DNA of 64,000 nucleotides from positions 124,001 to 188,000 of the forward strand of contig NZ_PITQ01000001.1 in the NCBI RefSeq assembly GCF_002834385.1, read 5' to 3'. Made by a program: the position numbers and the translations under genes. This document shows positions 1 through 10,291 of this stretch, in pieces (positions within the stretch are counted from its first letter, which is position 1; each line of letters opens with the position of its first letter). The DNA comes from Rahnella sp. AA (GTDB lineage Bacteria > Pseudomonadota > Gammaproteobacteria > Enterobacterales > Enterobacteriaceae). The notes under the pieces were generated by a model. The model was not told where the DNA came from and searched no databases. It saw nothing but the letters and a program-made list of their open reading frames with translations.

Positions 1-738
1 CTGATGCTGCTTGGTCAATACAAACAAGAAAATGCCCGTTTGCGTGAACTGCTGGGATCACCGTTGCGCCAGGATGAGCACAAAATGGTGACGCAGGTAC
101 TGTCTACCAGTAATGATCCCTACAGCGATCAGGTCGTCATCGATAAAGGCAGCAACAATGGCGTTTATATCGGGCAACCGGTTATTAGCGACAAAGGCGT
201 TGTCGGTCAGGTTGTGGCCGTTGCCGCACTGACCAGTCGCGTACTGTTAATTTGTGATGCTTCACACGCGTTGCCGATCCAGGTGCTGCGTAATGATATC
301 CGCGTGATTGCAGCCGGCAGCGGTTGTGCCGACGATCTGCAGCTTGAGCATCTGCCAAGCAATACTGATATTCGTGTCGGTGATGTGTTGGTGACGTCCG
401 GTCTGGGCGGTCGCTTCCCTGAGGGTTACCCGGTCGGCGTGGTGTCTTCTGTCAAAGTGGACAACCAGCGCGCTTACACCGTTATTCAGGCTCGTCCTAC
501 CGCAGGGCTTCAACGTTTGCGTTATCTGTTGCTGCTGTGGGGTTCTGATCGTAATGGCGATCATCCGCTGCCGCCGGATGAAGTTCACCGCGTCGCCAAT
601 GAACGCCTGATGCAAATGATGCCACAAGTGTTGCCACAACCGGGGGATATGGGGCCACCTGCGCCTGTCCCTCCACCGGCCACCGGCACTGTGACCGGCC
701 CAGCCGGAGCGTCTCCTGCTGCGGGAGCGACGCAATGA
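1..738 (+). CDS. mreC: Rod shape-determining protein MreC (C-terminal part)
   Basis: MreC is the inner-membrane, largely periplasmic scaffold of the elongasome; it links cytoplasmic MreB to the peptidoglycan synthases through MreD, RodA and PBP2. The reading frame is open from the first base of the window, so the N-terminus with its membrane helix and most of the coiled coil is missing. What remains is the end of the coiled coil ([10 protein letters not shown]) and the double beta-barrel domain ([30 protein letters not shown]). The last 40 or so residues form a Pro/Ala/Gly-rich tail. The stop overlaps the mreD start by four bases (ATGA), so the two genes are translationally coupled. Confidence 0.97.
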   Translation: MMLLGQYKQENARLRELLGSPLRQDEHKMVTQVLSTSNDPYSDQVVIDKGSNNGVYIGQPVISDKGVVGQVVAVAALTSRVLLICDASHALPIQVLRNDIRVIAAGSGCADDLQLEHLPSNTDIRVGDVLVTSGLGGRFPEGYPVGVVSSVKVDNQRAYTVIQARPTAGLQRLRYLLLLWGSDRNGDHPLPPDEVHRVANERLMQMMPQVLPQPGDMGPPAPVPPPATGTVTGPAGASPAAGATQ

Positions 739-1223
739 ACAGCTACCGGAGCCACGGGCGTTGGATTATTTGGCTATCCTTCTTAATAGCCATGCTGCTG
801 CAGGTAATGCCGTGGCCTGAACAGATTTACATGTTCAGGCCATCATGGCTGATGCTGATCCTGATTTACTGGGTGATGGCGTTACCGCATCGCGTCAACG
901 TGGGCACCGGTTTCGTTGTCGGTTTTATCATGGATTTGATCCTGGGATCGACGCTGGGGATTCGGGCGCTGGCATTTGCCATCGCGGCCTATCTTGTAGC
1001 ATTCAAATTCCAGCTATTTCGTAATCTGGCGCTCTGGCAGCAGGCCCTGATTGTCATGGTCATTTCGCTGGCTGTGGATGTTATGGTGTTCTGGGGCGAG
1101 TTCCTGGTTGTGAATGTTTCATTCCGGCCTGAAGTTTTTTGGAGCAGCGCGGTTGACGGCATTCTGTGGCCGTGGCTGTTTTTGCTGATGCGTAAAATTC
1201 GTCGTCAGTTCGCTGTGCAATGA
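735..1223 (+). CDS. mreD: Rod shape-determining protein MreD
   Basis: MreD is a small polytopic inner-membrane protein of the elongasome and partners MreC. The 162-residue product has the family length and is almost entirely hydrophobic, with about five predicted membrane segments and a short basic C-terminus (RKIRRQF). The ATG lies inside the end of mreC as an ATGA overlap. The maf gene follows 7 bases after the stop, so mreC-mreD-maf-rng look like one transcription unit, as in E. coli. Confidence 0.97.
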   Translation: MNSYRSHGRWIIWLSFLIAMLLQVMPWPEQIYMFRPSWLMLILIYWVMALPHRVNVGTGFVVGFIMDLILGSTLGIRALAFAIAAYLVAFKFQLFRNLALWQQALIVMVISLAVDVMVFWGEFLVVNVSFRPEVFWSSAVDGILWPWLFLLMRKIRRQFAVQ

Positions 1224-1230
1224 GGATGTT

Positions 1231-1824
1231 ATGACCGCACTTTACCTTGCTTCCGGATCACCACGCCGCCGTGAATTACTGGCCTTGCTTGAACTGCCTT
1301 TTGAGCGCCTGGTGACCGAAGTGGCGGAAGAGCGTCAGCCTGATGAAGCACCGCAACATTACGTTTTACGGCTCGCAGAAGATAAAGCGAGAGCCGGCGT
1401 GGTGGTCGCAGCAGAAGATTTGCCTGTGCTGGGCGCGGATACGATTGTCGTCCTTGACGGTAAAGTGTTGGAAAAGCCGCGTGACGAAGCGCAAGCTGCT
1501 GTTATGCTTAAGGCATTGTCTGGCAGACAGCATCAGGTCATGACCGCCATTGCATTTGCTGACAGGCGAGATTGCCTCAATACGTTGGTTGTGACAGATG
1601 TCACCTTCCGTTCACTATCCTCCGAAGACATTGCACATTATATTCTGAGCGGTGAGCCCATGGATAAAGCGGGCGCTTATGGAATTCAGGGAAAGGGCGG
1701 TTGTTTCGTCCGTGAAATTCGCGGCAGTTACTATGCAGTTGTGGGGCTTCCTCTGGTGGAAACCCGGGAACTGCTAAATGAATTTTCTGCCTTACGCGAG
1801 CTTAGGAGAAAACATGACAGCTGA
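1231..1824 (+). CDS. yhdE: Maf-family nucleotide pyrophosphatase YhdE
   Basis: The Maf/YhdE enzyme hydrolyses dTTP, UTP and some modified pyrimidine nucleotides to the monophosphate and pyrophosphate, acting as a cytoplasmic house-cleaning enzyme. The 197-residue protein opens with the family signature [10 protein letters not shown] at residues 8-17 and carries the later conserved GADTIV and KAGAYGIQG motifs. The dTTP/UTP subfamily (YhdE rather than YceF) is inferred from position between mreD and rng. The 3' end overlaps the rng start by 11 bases, and the rng ribosome-binding site lies inside this gene. Confidence 0.95.
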   Translation: MTALYLASGSPRRRELLALLELPFERLVTEVAEERQPDEAPQHYVLRLAEDKARAGVVVAAEDLPVLGADTIVVLDGKVLEKPRDEAQAAVMLKALSGRQHQVMTAIAFADRRDCLNTLVVTDVTFRSLSSEDIAHYILSGEPMDKAGAYGIQGKGGCFVREIRGSYYAVVGLPLVETRELLNEFSALRELRRKHDS

Positions 1825-3283
1825 ATTACTGGTCAATGTCACCCCGTCTGAAACCCGCGTGGCTTACATTGACGGTGGCATTTTGCAGGAAATCCACATT
1901 GAGCGTGAGACCAAGCGCGGGATTGCCGGCAACATCTATAAAGGGCGAATCAGCCGTGTCCTGCCGGGAATGCAGGCGGCGTTTGTCGATATTGGCCTTG
2001 AAAAGGCAGCCTTTTTACACGCTTCAGACATTATGCCGCACACCGAATGTGTGGCGCGTGATGAACAGAAAAATTTCCATGTGCGTGACATCGCAGAACT
2101 GGTGCATCAGGGGCAGGATCTGATGGTACAGGTGGTGAAAGACCCGCTGGGCACCAAAGGTGCGCGCCTGACGACGGATATCACTCTGCCTTCCCGCTAT
2201 CTGGTATTTATGCCTGGCGCATCACACGTGGGTGTATCACAACGCATTGAAAGCGAAGCAGAACGTGACCGCCTCAAACGTATTGTTTCAGAATATTGTG
2301 ATGAGCACGGCGGTTACATAATTCGCACCGCTGCCGAAGGCGTGGGCGAAGAAGAACTGAAACAGGATGCCGCCTATTTAAAACGCCTGTGGACCAAAGT
2401 CATGGAACGCAAGCGCCGCAATAAAACCAAGTGCAAGCTGTATGGCGAACTGGCGCTGGCGCACAGGGTGCTGCGTGATTTTGCCGGCGAGGCGCTGGAC
2501 CGCATCCGCGTTGACTCACGCCTGACGTATGAATTGCTGGTGGAGTTCACCAGTGAATACATGCCCGAAATGACCAGCAAGCTGGAGCATTACAGCGGCA
2601 AACAGCCAATCTTCGACCTGTTCGATGTCGAGAACGAGATACAGCGTGCGCTGGAGCGCAAGGTCGAGCTGAAATCCGGCGGCTATCTGATCATCGACCA
2701 GACCGAAGCCATGACCACCGTAGATATCAACACCGGTGCATTCGTTGGCCATCGTAATCTGGAAGACACTATCTTCAATACCAACACCGAAGCGACGCAG
2801 GCTATTGCCCGCCAGCTCCGGTTGCGTAATCTCGGTGGCATTATCATCATCGACTTTATTGATATGTCGAATGAGGATCACCGTCGCCGCGTGTTGCACA
2901 GCCTGGAGCAGGCACTGTCTAAGGATCGCGTGAAAACCGGCATCCACGGTTTCTCTGCACTCGGCCTGGTGGAGATGACCCGCAAGCGTACCCGCGAAAG
3001 CGTGGAGCACGTATTGTGCAGCGATTGTCCGACCTGTCACGCGCGTGGCACGGTGAAAACGGTCGAAACCGTCTGCTATGAAATTCTGCGTGAAATTGTG
3101 CGTGTCCATCATGCCTATGATTCTGACCGGTTCCTGGTTTATGCCTCTGCTGCGGTGGGGGAAGCTCTCAAGGGAGAAGAATCCCACGCACTGGCCGAAG
3201 TGGAAATTTTCGTCGGCAAGCAGGTTAAGGTGCAAATTGAGCCGCTCTACAGCCAGGAACAGTTCGACGTCGTGATGATGTGA
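1814..3283 (+). CDS. rng: Ribonuclease G
   Basis: RNase G is the shorter paralogue of RNase E. It matures the 5' end of 16S rRNA and cuts certain mRNAs at AU-rich single-stranded sites in the cytoplasm. The ATG at 1814 follows AGGAG at 1804-1808 and gives 489 residues, the E. coli length; an upstream in-frame ATG at 1778 would only add residues encoded inside maf. An S1 domain occupies roughly residues 39-128. The metal-binding aspartates are D304 (TVDINTG) and D347 (IIDFID). A Zn-link-like cysteine cluster (CSDCPTC) follows the catalytic part. Confidence 0.97.
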   Translation: MTAELLVNVTPSETRVAYIDGGILQEIHIERETKRGIAGNIYKGRISRVLPGMQAAFVDIGLEKAAFLHASDIMPHTECVARDEQKNFHVRDIAELVHQGQDLMVQVVKDPLGTKGARLTTDITLPSRYLVFMPGASHVGVSQRIESEAERDRLKRIVSEYCDEHGGYIIRTAAEGVGEEELKQDAAYLKRLWTKVMERKRRNKTKCKLYGELALAHRVLRDFAGEALDRIRVDSRLTYELLVEFTSEYMPEMTSKLEHYSGKQPIFDLFDVENEIQRALERKVELKSGGYLIIDQTEAMTTVDINTGAFVGHRNLEDTIFNTNTEATQAIARQLRLRNLGGIIIIDFIDMSNEDHRRRVLHSLEQALSKDRVKTGIHGFSALGLVEMTRKRTRESVEHVLCSDCPTCHARGTVKTVETVCYEILREIVRVHHAYDSDRFLVYASAAVGEALKGEESHALAEVEIFVGKQVKVQIEPLYSQEQFDVVMM

Positions 3284-3381
3284 TCTGATGGCGACTGGCC
3301 TGAAGCATCAAGAAGTTAAAGGTTTCCATTGCCGTCTGTGCGGGTGAAAACCAGCATGGAATGGAAAACAAGGAGAGAGGT

Positions 3382-6300
3382 TTGAGGCGACTGCCCGGTA
3401 TTTTATTAACCACCAGCGCAACCCTTGTCGTGATAGTGGCTTTGGTGATCAGTGGCTTGCGTCTGGCATTGCCTCAGCTTACCCGCTTTCAGGATCAACT
3501 GGTCGGGAAGGTAGAGTCCGTGACGGGGGTGCCGGTTCAGTTGTCGCAAATCAGCGCCAGTTGGAAAACCTTTGGCCCGATCATGGAGATCCGCGGCCTT
3601 CAGGTGACATTGCCGGATTCAAAGTGGCAGGTGCAGCGCATCACGATGGCGCTGGACGTCTGGCAGTCATTGCTGCATCTGCGCTGGCAGTTCCGTGATC
3701 TGACCTTTTACAATTTACAACTGGATTTAAACAGCACGCTCGGTGGCGATGCTAATAAAGGCAACGGCATTCAGCCAAACCGCATCAGCGATATTTTCCT
3801 CAAGCAGGTTGACCATTTTGACCTGCGCAACAGCCGCATTTCCTTCATGACCCCTTCCGGCCCGCGTGCAGAATTTGATATTCCGCAACTGACCTGGCTA
3901 AACACCCATAACCGCCACCGTGCGGAAGGGCAGCTCAGCCTGTCTAGTTTTAACGGCCAGCATGGTGTTGTTCAGCTGCGTATGGATCTCAACGATACCA
4001 ATGGCCTGCTCAATAACGGAAAAATCTACCTGCAGGCTGATGATATCGACATGAAACCGTGGTTTAGCCGCTGGCTGAAGAACAATACCGGTCTGGAAAA
4101 TGCCAATTTCAGCCTCGCGGCATGGCTGACTGTGCGTAATGGCGATATTTATGCGGGCGATGCCTTACTGAAAAATGGTTCAGCAGTCTGGAAAAATGGT
4201 GACGATGAACACCGTCTGGACGTCGATAATCTGACTCTGCACGGCAACCGCCAGGGTAATGGCTGGCAGGTTGGGACGAAACAGCTGAATCTGAAAACAG
4301 ATGGCGTCGCGTGGCCGAAAGGCCGTCTTGATGTGCTTTATCTGCCGGAAAATAACGAATTCCTTGGCCCGTCTCAGGGCGAAGAACTGCGTGTTCGTGG
4401 TACAGACCTGCAACTGGAACGCTTAGGGCCGGTGATCCCGACGATTTCCTTCCTGACGCCAGCCCTGATGGCGCGTTGGCAGGATCTGAAACCCGCCGGG
4501 CATATCGACAGCCTTGCTGTGGATATTCCGCTCAGGCAGCCGGATCAGGCGCGTTTTGATGCGAGCTGGCACGATGTGAGCTGGCAACGCTGGGAATTGC
4601 TGCCGGGCGTCAATCATTTTAGCGGAAGCCTGAAAGGTAGTGTGGCGGGCGGCCAGTTAAGCGTTAATTTGCAGAACAGCCTGTTACCGTATGGCGAAAT
4701 GTTCCGTGCACCACTGGAGGTCAGCGCTGCAACAGGTACGTTTAACTGGGCAAACGGTAAGGATGGCTGGGCGTTGTGGGGCAAAGACGTTGACGTTAAA
4801 GCGAATGCGCTATGGGCGAAAGGCGATTTTCGTTACAACCAGCCGGCACAGGGCCAGCCCTGGCTGAATATACTCGCGGGTATCCGTCTGTACGACGCCG
4901 GGCAGGCATGGCGTTACTTCCCTGAGCCGCTGATGGGCCAGCATCTGACGAACTATCTGAGCGCCGCCATTCAGGCGGGGCAGGTCGATAATGCGACGCT
5001 GACCTTTAATGGTAACCCACATGATTTCCCGTTCAGGAAGAATGAAGGCCAGTTTGAAGTATGGGTACCGCTGCGCCATTCAACCTTCCAGTTTGAGCCG
5101 GAATGGCCTGCGCTGACGGATCTGGATATTGATCTCGATTTCCTCAACGATGGCCTGTTTATGAAGGCTGCACACACCAAACTGGGCAACGTTGATGGCA
5201 ATAATGTGGTTGCCAATATTCCTGACTATCTGAAAGAAAAACTATTTATCGATTCTGATCTGCAAGGGCAGGGTAAAGATATCGGTGATTATTTCATGAA
5301 TACCCCGCTGCATGACACGTTAGGGGCGGCTTTGCAGGAGCTGCAAATTGGTGGTGATGTGAATGGTCGCTTACATCTGGATATTCCGCTAAACGGCGAT
5401 CAGGTTCGTGCTTCAGGCGGCGTGACGCTTAACGACAACAGCCTGTTCATCAAGCCCTTGAGCAGTAAAATCAGCCATCTTAGCGGGCAGTTCAGCTATG
5501 ACAACGGGAACTTGCAAAGCAATCAGCTTACCGGAAACTGGTTCGGGCAACCTCTGAATGTGATGTTCAGCACCCGGGAACAACCGGATGATTTCAACGT
5601 TCAGGTTGGTCTGGATGCTAACTGGCAATTGTCAAAAATCCCCGGCCTGCCCGCCGCTGCCGCAAGTAAGATTTCAGGCGGAGCACCGTGGAAAGGGGAT
5701 GTGAATATCACCTTGCCGCATAAAGGAACGCCGACCTATACCGTCGATGTGAGCGCGGATTTAAAAGATGTAAGCAGTCACTTACCGGATCCTCTTTCCA
5801 AAAAAGCCGGGGGCGCATTGCCGCTGGTTGTGCACGCGAAAGGGGATATGCACAGTTTCAATCTGGAAGGTGTACTGGCTGGAAAAGACCATTTCAACAG
5901 CCTCTGGCTGCTGGGTAAACAGCTGAAACTGGATCGCGCATCGTGGCAGGCAAATACTAAAAAAACGCCGCCACTGCCAGATGACAGCAGCCTGACACTT
6001 CATCTGCCACCGTTAGATGGTGAAAGCTGGCTCGGCCTGCTGTCGCCGGATAAAGCGACTCAGGATACAAACAGTAAGCTGGCCGGTTTTAGTTTCCCGC
6101 ATCAGATCGTTCTGACCACGCCAGCTCTCACTCTGGGCGGGCAGGTTTGGAATGATCTGACCCTCAGCTCTGTTCAGGCGCGGCAGGGGATGGAAGTCAC
6201 GGCCAAAGGTAAAGAAATCGATGGCACGCTGAATATGAATGACAACGGTCCGTGGCTGGCGAATCTGAAATATGTCTATTTCAACCCGCAATGGACGGTG

Positions 6301-7209
6301 GCGGATGTCGCGGGCAGCGGTCAGCCATCGGGCAATCCGTTTGCAGCAGATAAAGTCTCGTTTGCGAACTGGCCAGCGTTGCAGATTCGCTGTGAAGCCT
6401 GCTGGTTCCTCGGGCAGAATTTCCGCAAAGTCAATGCTGACCTGACGCCGCAGGGCGATCAGCTGATGCTGCGCAACGGCCTGATTGACACCGGCGTGGC
6501 GCGGCTCGACGTACAGGGCGACTGGACGCAGAACGGGCAAGGTGAAAATACCGGCCTTAAAGGTAAGCTCAGCGGCAAAAATATTGAGCAGGCGATGTCA
6601 TTCTTTGGCGTGACCACGCCGCTGAAAGGCGCGCCGTTTGACGTGAACTTCGATCTCCACTGGAAATCAGTGCCATGGAAACCGGATGTCAGCACGCTGA
6701 ACGGCACGCTGAAAAACGATTTAGGCAAAGGGGAAATTGCGGATATTGGCGGCGGTCGCGCCGGGCAGTTGCTGCGCCTGGTCAGCTTTGATGCCTTGCT
6801 ACGCAAGCTGCGCCTCGATTTCAGCGATACTTTCGGGCAGGGCTTCTATTTCGATTCGATCAAATCTACGGCCTGGATAAAAGACGGTACGCTGCATACT
6901 GATGACCTGCTGGTCGACGGGCTGGCGGCCGATATCGCGATTACCGGCAAAGTAAACTTTGTGAATCAGCAACTGGATCTGGAGGCCGTGATTGCCCCAG
7001 AAATTTCAGCAACGGTCGGTGTCGCGACGGCGTTCGTGATAAACCCGGTGGTGGGTGTCGCGGTCTTCGCGGCCAGTAAGGTGCTGGCACCGCTGTGGAA
7101 TAAAATATCGCTGATCCGCTACCAGATTAGCGGCACCATTGCAGAGCCGCATATCAATGAAATTCTGCGCAAGCCCGTTGAACAGCCAAAAGCGGCCACA
7201 GCACAGTAA
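3382..7209 (+). CDS. yhdP: AsmA-like envelope phospholipid transport protein YhdP
   Basis: YhdP is a large inner-membrane-anchored periplasmic protein of the AsmA/bridge-like family that, with TamB and YdbH, carries phospholipid to the outer membrane. One N-terminal membrane helix is followed by more than a thousand residues of beta-rich repeats, then the conserved C-terminal region (GGGRAGQLLRLVSFDALLRK). I place the start at the TTG at 3382: AAGGAG at 3370-3375 ends six bases before it, and the resulting MRRLPGILL matches the E. coli N-terminus. An ATG at 3361 would add seven residues that overlap the ribosome-binding site. The product is 1275 residues. Confidence 0.93.
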   Translation: MRRLPGILLTTSATLVVIVALVISGLRLALPQLTRFQDQLVGKVESVTGVPVQLSQISASWKTFGPIMEIRGLQVTLPDSKWQVQRITMALDVWQSLLHLRWQFRDLTFYNLQLDLNSTLGGDANKGNGIQPNRISDIFLKQVDHFDLRNSRISFMTPSGPRAEFDIPQLTWLNTHNRHRAEGQLSLSSFNGQHGVVQLRMDLNDTNGLLNNGKIYLQADDIDMKPWFSRWLKNNTGLENANFSLAAWLTVRNGDIYAGDALLKNGSAVWKNGDDEHRLDVDNLTLHGNRQGNGWQVGTKQLNLKTDGVAWPKGRLDVLYLPENNEFLGPSQGEELRVRGTDLQLERLGPVIPTISFLTPALMARWQDLKPAGHIDSLAVDIPLRQPDQARFDASWHDVSWQRWELLPGVNHFSGSLKGSVAGGQLSVNLQNSLLPYGEMFRAPLEVSAATGTFNWANGKDGWALWGKDVDVKANALWAKGDFRYNQPAQGQPWLNILAGIRLYDAGQAWRYFPEPLMGQHLTNYLSAAIQAGQVDNATLTFNGNPHDFPFRKNEGQFEVWVPLRHSTFQFEPEWPALTDLDIDLDFLNDGLFMKAAHTKLGNVDGNNVVANIPDYLKEKLFIDSDLQGQGKDIGDYFMNTPLHDTLGAALQELQIGGDVNGRLHLDIPLNGDQVRASGGVTLNDNSLFIKPLSSKISHLSGQFSYDNGNLQSNQLTGNWFGQPLNVMFSTREQPDDFNVQVGLDANWQLSKIPGLPAAAASKISGGAPWKGDVNITLPHKGTPTYTVDVSADLKDVSSHLPDPLSKKAGGALPLVVHAKGDMHSFNLEGVLAGKDHFNSLWLLGKQLKLDRASWQANTKKTPPLPDDSSLTLHLPPLDGESWLGLLSPDKATQDTNSKLAGFSFPHQIVLTTPALTLGGQVWNDLTLSSVQARQGMEVTAKGKEIDGTLNMNDNGPWLANLKYVYFNPQWTVADVAGSGQPSGNPFAADKVSFANWPALQIRCEACWFLGQNFRKVNADLTPQGDQLMLRNGLIDTGVARLDVQGDWTQNGQGENTGLKGKLSGKNIEQAMSFFGVTTPLKGAPFDVNFDLHWKSVPWKPDVSTLNGTLKNDLGKGEIADIGGGRAGQLLRLVSFDALLRKLRLDFSDTFGQGFYFDSIKSTAWIKDGTLHTDDLLVDGLAADIAITGKVNFVNQQLDLEAVIAPEISATVGVATAFVINPVVGVAVFAASKVLAPLWNKISLIRYQISGTIAEPHINEILRKPVEQPKAATAQ

Positions 7210-7351
7210 TTCCCCTGCGACGGCGGCAGGAAACCTCGTTCGGGCTGTGTTAGGCTGTTAATAACCTTGTAACAATGGATTGTCTGGCGAGCTGGCGATT
7301 TATATCACGCCCGGCCCGCCGGATTTTCGTCTAAAAAGAGAGTGAACATCT

Positions 7352-8797
7352 ATGAGTCTGGCCTTAGTCAGTGAGCAGTTACTAACTGCTAATAATCTGA
7401 GTCATCAGGATCTGTTTTCCGTTTTGGGCCAGTTGTCTGAACGTCGCCTCGATTATGCCGATCTCTTTTTCCAGTCCAGTTTTCATGAAGCCTGGGTGAT
7501 CGAAGACAGCATCATTAAAGACGGTTCTTACAATATTGATCAGGGCGTTGGCGTCCGTGCGGTCAGTGGTGAAAAAACCGGTTTTGCTTACGCTGATCAA
7601 ATCACGCTCAATGCTCTGAACCAAAGTGCCAACGCTGCCCGCAGCATCGTGCGCGAGCAGGGGAATGGCAAAGCGCATACGCTGGGTGAAATCGCGTATA
7701 AATCCCTTTATTCACCACTCGATCCGCTGCAAAGCCTGTCGCGTGAAGCCAAAATTGACCTGCTGCACCGCGTCGACAAAATTGCCCGCGCTGTCGATAA
7801 ACGCGTGCAGGAAGTCAGCGCCAGCATTACCGGTGTCTATGAAACCGTGCTGGTCGCCGCAACCGACGGCACGCTGGCGGCAGATATCCGTCCGCTGGTG
7901 CGCCTGTCTGTCAGCGTGCTGGTCGAACAGGACGGTCGTCGTGAACGTGGTTCCAGCGGCGGCGGCGGTCGTGTCGGTTATGATTATTTCCTCGAAACCG
8001 TCAACGGTGAAGTGCGGGCCGAAGCCTTTGCCCGCGACGCCGTGCGTATGGCGTTGCTAAACCTGACTGCCGTGGCAGCACCTGCTGGCGGCATGCCTGT
8101 AGTGCTTGGCGCAGGCTGGCCGGGCGTGCTGTTGCACGAAGCGGTCGGGCACGGTCTCGAAGGTGATTTCAACCGTCGCGGAACGTCAGTCTTCAGCGGC
8201 CAGATGGGTAAACTCGTGGCTTCTGAGCTGTGTACGGTTGTTGATGACGGCACAATGCCAGGTCTGCGCGGATCGCTGGCCATCGACGATGAAGGCGTGC
8301 CGGGGCAATACAACGTGCTCATCGAAAACGGTGTGCTGAAAGGCTATATGCAGGACAAGCTGAATGCGCGCCTGATGGGCGTTGCGCCAACCGGTAATGG
8401 CCGCCGCGAATCCTATGCGCACCTGCCGATGCCGCGCATGACCAACACCTATATGCTGGCCGGCAAATCAACGCCGGAAGATATTATCAGCAGCGTGGAA
8501 TACGGCTTGTATGCACCGAACTTTGGCGGCGGTCAGGTCGATATCACCTCCGGCAAATTCGTGTTCTCCACCTCTGAAGCCTATCTGATTGAAAAAGGCC
8601 GCATCACCAAACCGGTGAAAGGCGCAACGCTGATTGGTTCCGGCATCGAAGCGATGCAGCAGATTTCCATGGTCGGTAACGATCTGTCCATCGATAAAGG
8701 CGTGGGCGTGTGCGGTAAAGAAGGTCAGAGCCTTCCGGTCGGCGTCGGTCAGCCGACCCTGAAACTGGATAATCTGACGGTGGGTGGTACGGCATAA
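7352..8797 (+). CDS. tldD: Metalloprotease TldD
   Basis: TldD is the catalytic half of the TldD-TldE(PmbA) protease, which degrades unfolded peptides, matures microcin B17 and affects the CcdA antitoxin. The 481-residue protein has the zinc motif HEAVGH at residues 262-267, embedded in [12 protein letters not shown]. Its partner gene pmbA is also in this window, at 20.9 kb, whereas the two are far apart in E. coli. The gene stands alone after a 142-base gap from yhdP and has its own terminator, so it is probably monocistronic. Confidence 0.97.
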   Translation: MSLALVSEQLLTANNLSHQDLFSVLGQLSERRLDYADLFFQSSFHEAWVIEDSIIKDGSYNIDQGVGVRAVSGEKTGFAYADQITLNALNQSANAARSIVREQGNGKAHTLGEIAYKSLYSPLDPLQSLSREAKIDLLHRVDKIARAVDKRVQEVSASITGVYETVLVAATDGTLAADIRPLVRLSVSVLVEQDGRRERGSSGGGGRVGYDYFLETVNGEVRAEAFARDAVRMALLNLTAVAAPAGGMPVVLGAGWPGVLLHEAVGHGLEGDFNRRGTSVFSGQMGKLVASELCTVVDDGTMPGLRGSLAIDDEGVPGQYNVLIENGVLKGYMQDKLNARLMGVAPTGNGRRESYAHLPMPRMTNTYMLAGKSTPEDIISSVEYGLYAPNFGGGQVDITSGKFVFSTSEAYLIEKGRITKPVKGATLIGSGIEAMQQISMVGNDLSIDKGVGVCGKEGQSLPVGVGQPTLKLDNLTVGGTA

Positions 8798-8817
8798 ACT
8801 CAGATTTTTCAGTCATT

Positions 8818-8850
8818 AGTCTCCCTTTCACCGGGGAGGCTATTTATTTT
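8818..8850 (+). terminator. Rho-independent terminator after tldD
   Basis: Hairpin with arms 8818-8825 and 8834-8841 (core CTCCC/GGGAG, 8-base loop), followed by the T-rich stretch ATTTATTTT. It lies between the convergent tldD and aaeR genes and runs into the aaeR stop codon. Confidence 0.75.
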
Positions 8851-9794
8851 CCCGTCGGGTTCCACTGTGTCCCTTTTTTCCCCTGCCGGTAGCCCTGATA
8901 CACCTTGCTTACCCGTTTGAAATAGTCAGTCAGATAATCAATACAAACCTGCACTTTTAACGGCAGTTTGTCCTTTTCTGTGTACAGCGCGTAGACCGGT
9001 CTCGGGTCTGACTGATAGCTTCTGAAAAGAATTTCCACATCACCCGCGTTGATTTCCTCAATCACCCACATCAGCGGTACATAGGCGATGCCGACACCGG
9101 CTTTCAGCCAGCGGATCATGGTCTGCGAATCGTTGGTAACGAAGCGTCCCTGAGGCGTAATGCGTGTAGAAATGCCTTCAGGAGCAATAAGCTCAAACTC
9201 GCTGTCCGGGCGGACGCTGTATTCCAGCCACGAGAAATTCACCATATCGGCGGGCTTTTCCGGTGTACCGTGCTGTGCCAGATAGCTGCGCGCCGCGCAT
9301 ACCACCATTGGCATTGAGCCCAAACGGGTGGAAAACAGGCTGGAATCCTGCAACGCGCCTACGCGGATCACCACGTCCAGCCCGTCGGCTATTAAATCCG
9401 GTGCCGGAATACCGGTGACCAGATTCACCGTCAGGCCGGGGTATTCGGTCAGCATTTCAGCAGTCATCGCAGCAAGAACATTTTGTGCCATTGTCGATGA
9501 ACTGCCGATGCGCAACGTACCGGTTGGCGTGTTGTTAAAGGCGTACAATTGTTCATGCACTTCGCGAACGTCATGCAACATTTTCCGGCAGCCCTGATAA
9601 TAAAGTTTACCGGCTTCTGTCAGGCCGATACTGCGGGTGCTTCGGTTTAGTAGCTTGATTTGTAATTCATTTTCCAGTTTTGAAATCGTCTGGCTGATGG
9701 CGGAAACGCTCATCTCGAGGCGTCGTGCAGCCGCGGTAAAAGAACCGCTTTCCACCACCTGAGCAAAGATTGACATGCGTTTTAATCGGTCCAT
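8844..9794 (-). CDS. aaeR: LysR-type activator AaeR
   Basis: AaeR activates the aaeXAB efflux operon in response to aromatic carboxylic acids such as p-hydroxybenzoate. The 316-residue protein has an N-terminal winged HTH (SFTAAARRLEMSVSAISQTI, residues about 18-37) and a C-terminal substrate-binding domain. It is transcribed divergently from aaeX, the standard E. coli arrangement, which supports the assignment over other LysR members. A near-consensus CRP site lies just upstream of its start codon, so carbon-status control of aaeR is plausible but unproven. Confidence 0.93.
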   Translation of the reverse strand: MDRLKRMSIFAQVVESGSFTAAARRLEMSVSAISQTISKLENELQIKLLNRSTRSIGLTEAGKLYYQGCRKMLHDVREVHEQLYAFNNTPTGTLRIGSSSTMAQNVLAAMTAEMLTEYPGLTVNLVTGIPAPDLIADGLDVVIRVGALQDSSLFSTRLGSMPMVVCAARSYLAQHGTPEKPADMVNFSWLEYSVRPDSEFELIAPEGISTRITPQGRFVTNDSQTMIRWLKAGVGIAYVPLMWVIEEINAGDVEILFRSYQSDPRPVYALYTEKDKLPLKVQVCIDYLTDYFKRVSKVYQGYRQGKKGTQWNPTGK

Positions 9795-9808
9795 TGTTAA
9801 CTCTGGCT

Positions 9809-9830
9809 TAAAAGTGATTTAGATCACAGA
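9809..9830. promoter_or_regulatory. Putative CRP-binding site upstream of aaeR
   Basis: The sequence GTGATTTAGATCAC (9814-9826 region) is a near-perfect palindrome matching the CRP consensus core in both half-sites, with an A-rich left flank. Its near edge is 15 bases upstream of the aaeR start codon and about 250 bases from aaeX. It could repress aaeR or act on the divergent promoter. Binding is inferred from the motif only. Confidence 0.6.
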
Positions 9831-10080
9831 ATGTTGATTACTTGATAATAAGCACGCTAATATACTCATCCGGGCGATAAAACTCAGGTTTCTAATTTCC
9901 TGAATCAATGCTTACCTTCGCACACTTCCCTGGCAACCCCACAGTTCCACCGAGCATTTCCCAGTGAATTATTTATCTCCGGGGATGCGTGGCATTGCCT
10001 AAAATAATGAATAATGCGTGCGCGGGGCGAGCAGGTCTGCCCGTAGTCACTGCTGCTGGTAATAATGTAAGGAATTTTTG

Positions 10081-10284
10081 ATGAGTTTGCTTCCGGTAAT
10101 GGTGATTTTCGGATTGTCGTTTCCTCCGGTATTTTTTGAAATACTGCTGGCGCTGGTGGTGTTTTTCCTGCTCCGGCGGTTATTACAACCGACAGGGATA
10201 TATGACTTTGTCTGGCATCCGGCGTTGTTTAACACAGCTTTGTATTGCTGCCTTTTTTACCTGATCTCCTGCTTGTTCGTCTGA
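10081..10284 (+). CDS. aaeX: AaeX membrane protein of the aromatic acid efflux operon
   Basis: AaeX is a small inner-membrane protein (DUF1656) of unknown exact role, always encoded with the AaeAB pump. The 67-residue product has two hydrophobic segments and the highly conserved stretch [20 protein letters not shown] start at the ATG at 10081, preceded by AAGGA, rather than at the TTG immediately before it, because this reproduces the E. coli length and N-terminus. The aaeA start follows 7 bases after the stop. Confidence 0.95.
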   Translation: MSLLPVMVIFGLSFPPVFFEILLALVVFFLLRRLLQPTGIYDFVWHPALFNTALYCCLFYLISCLFV

Positions 10285-10291
10285 GGCCGTT

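Noticed and set aside
262-735. 157-codon minus-strand open frame inside mreC
   Set aside because: It mirrors the mreC codons, has no ribosome-binding site and no family resemblance.
2516-3235. 239-codon minus-strand open frame inside rng
   Set aside because: A shadow of the GC-rich third positions in rng, with His/Gln-rich composition typical of antisense frames.
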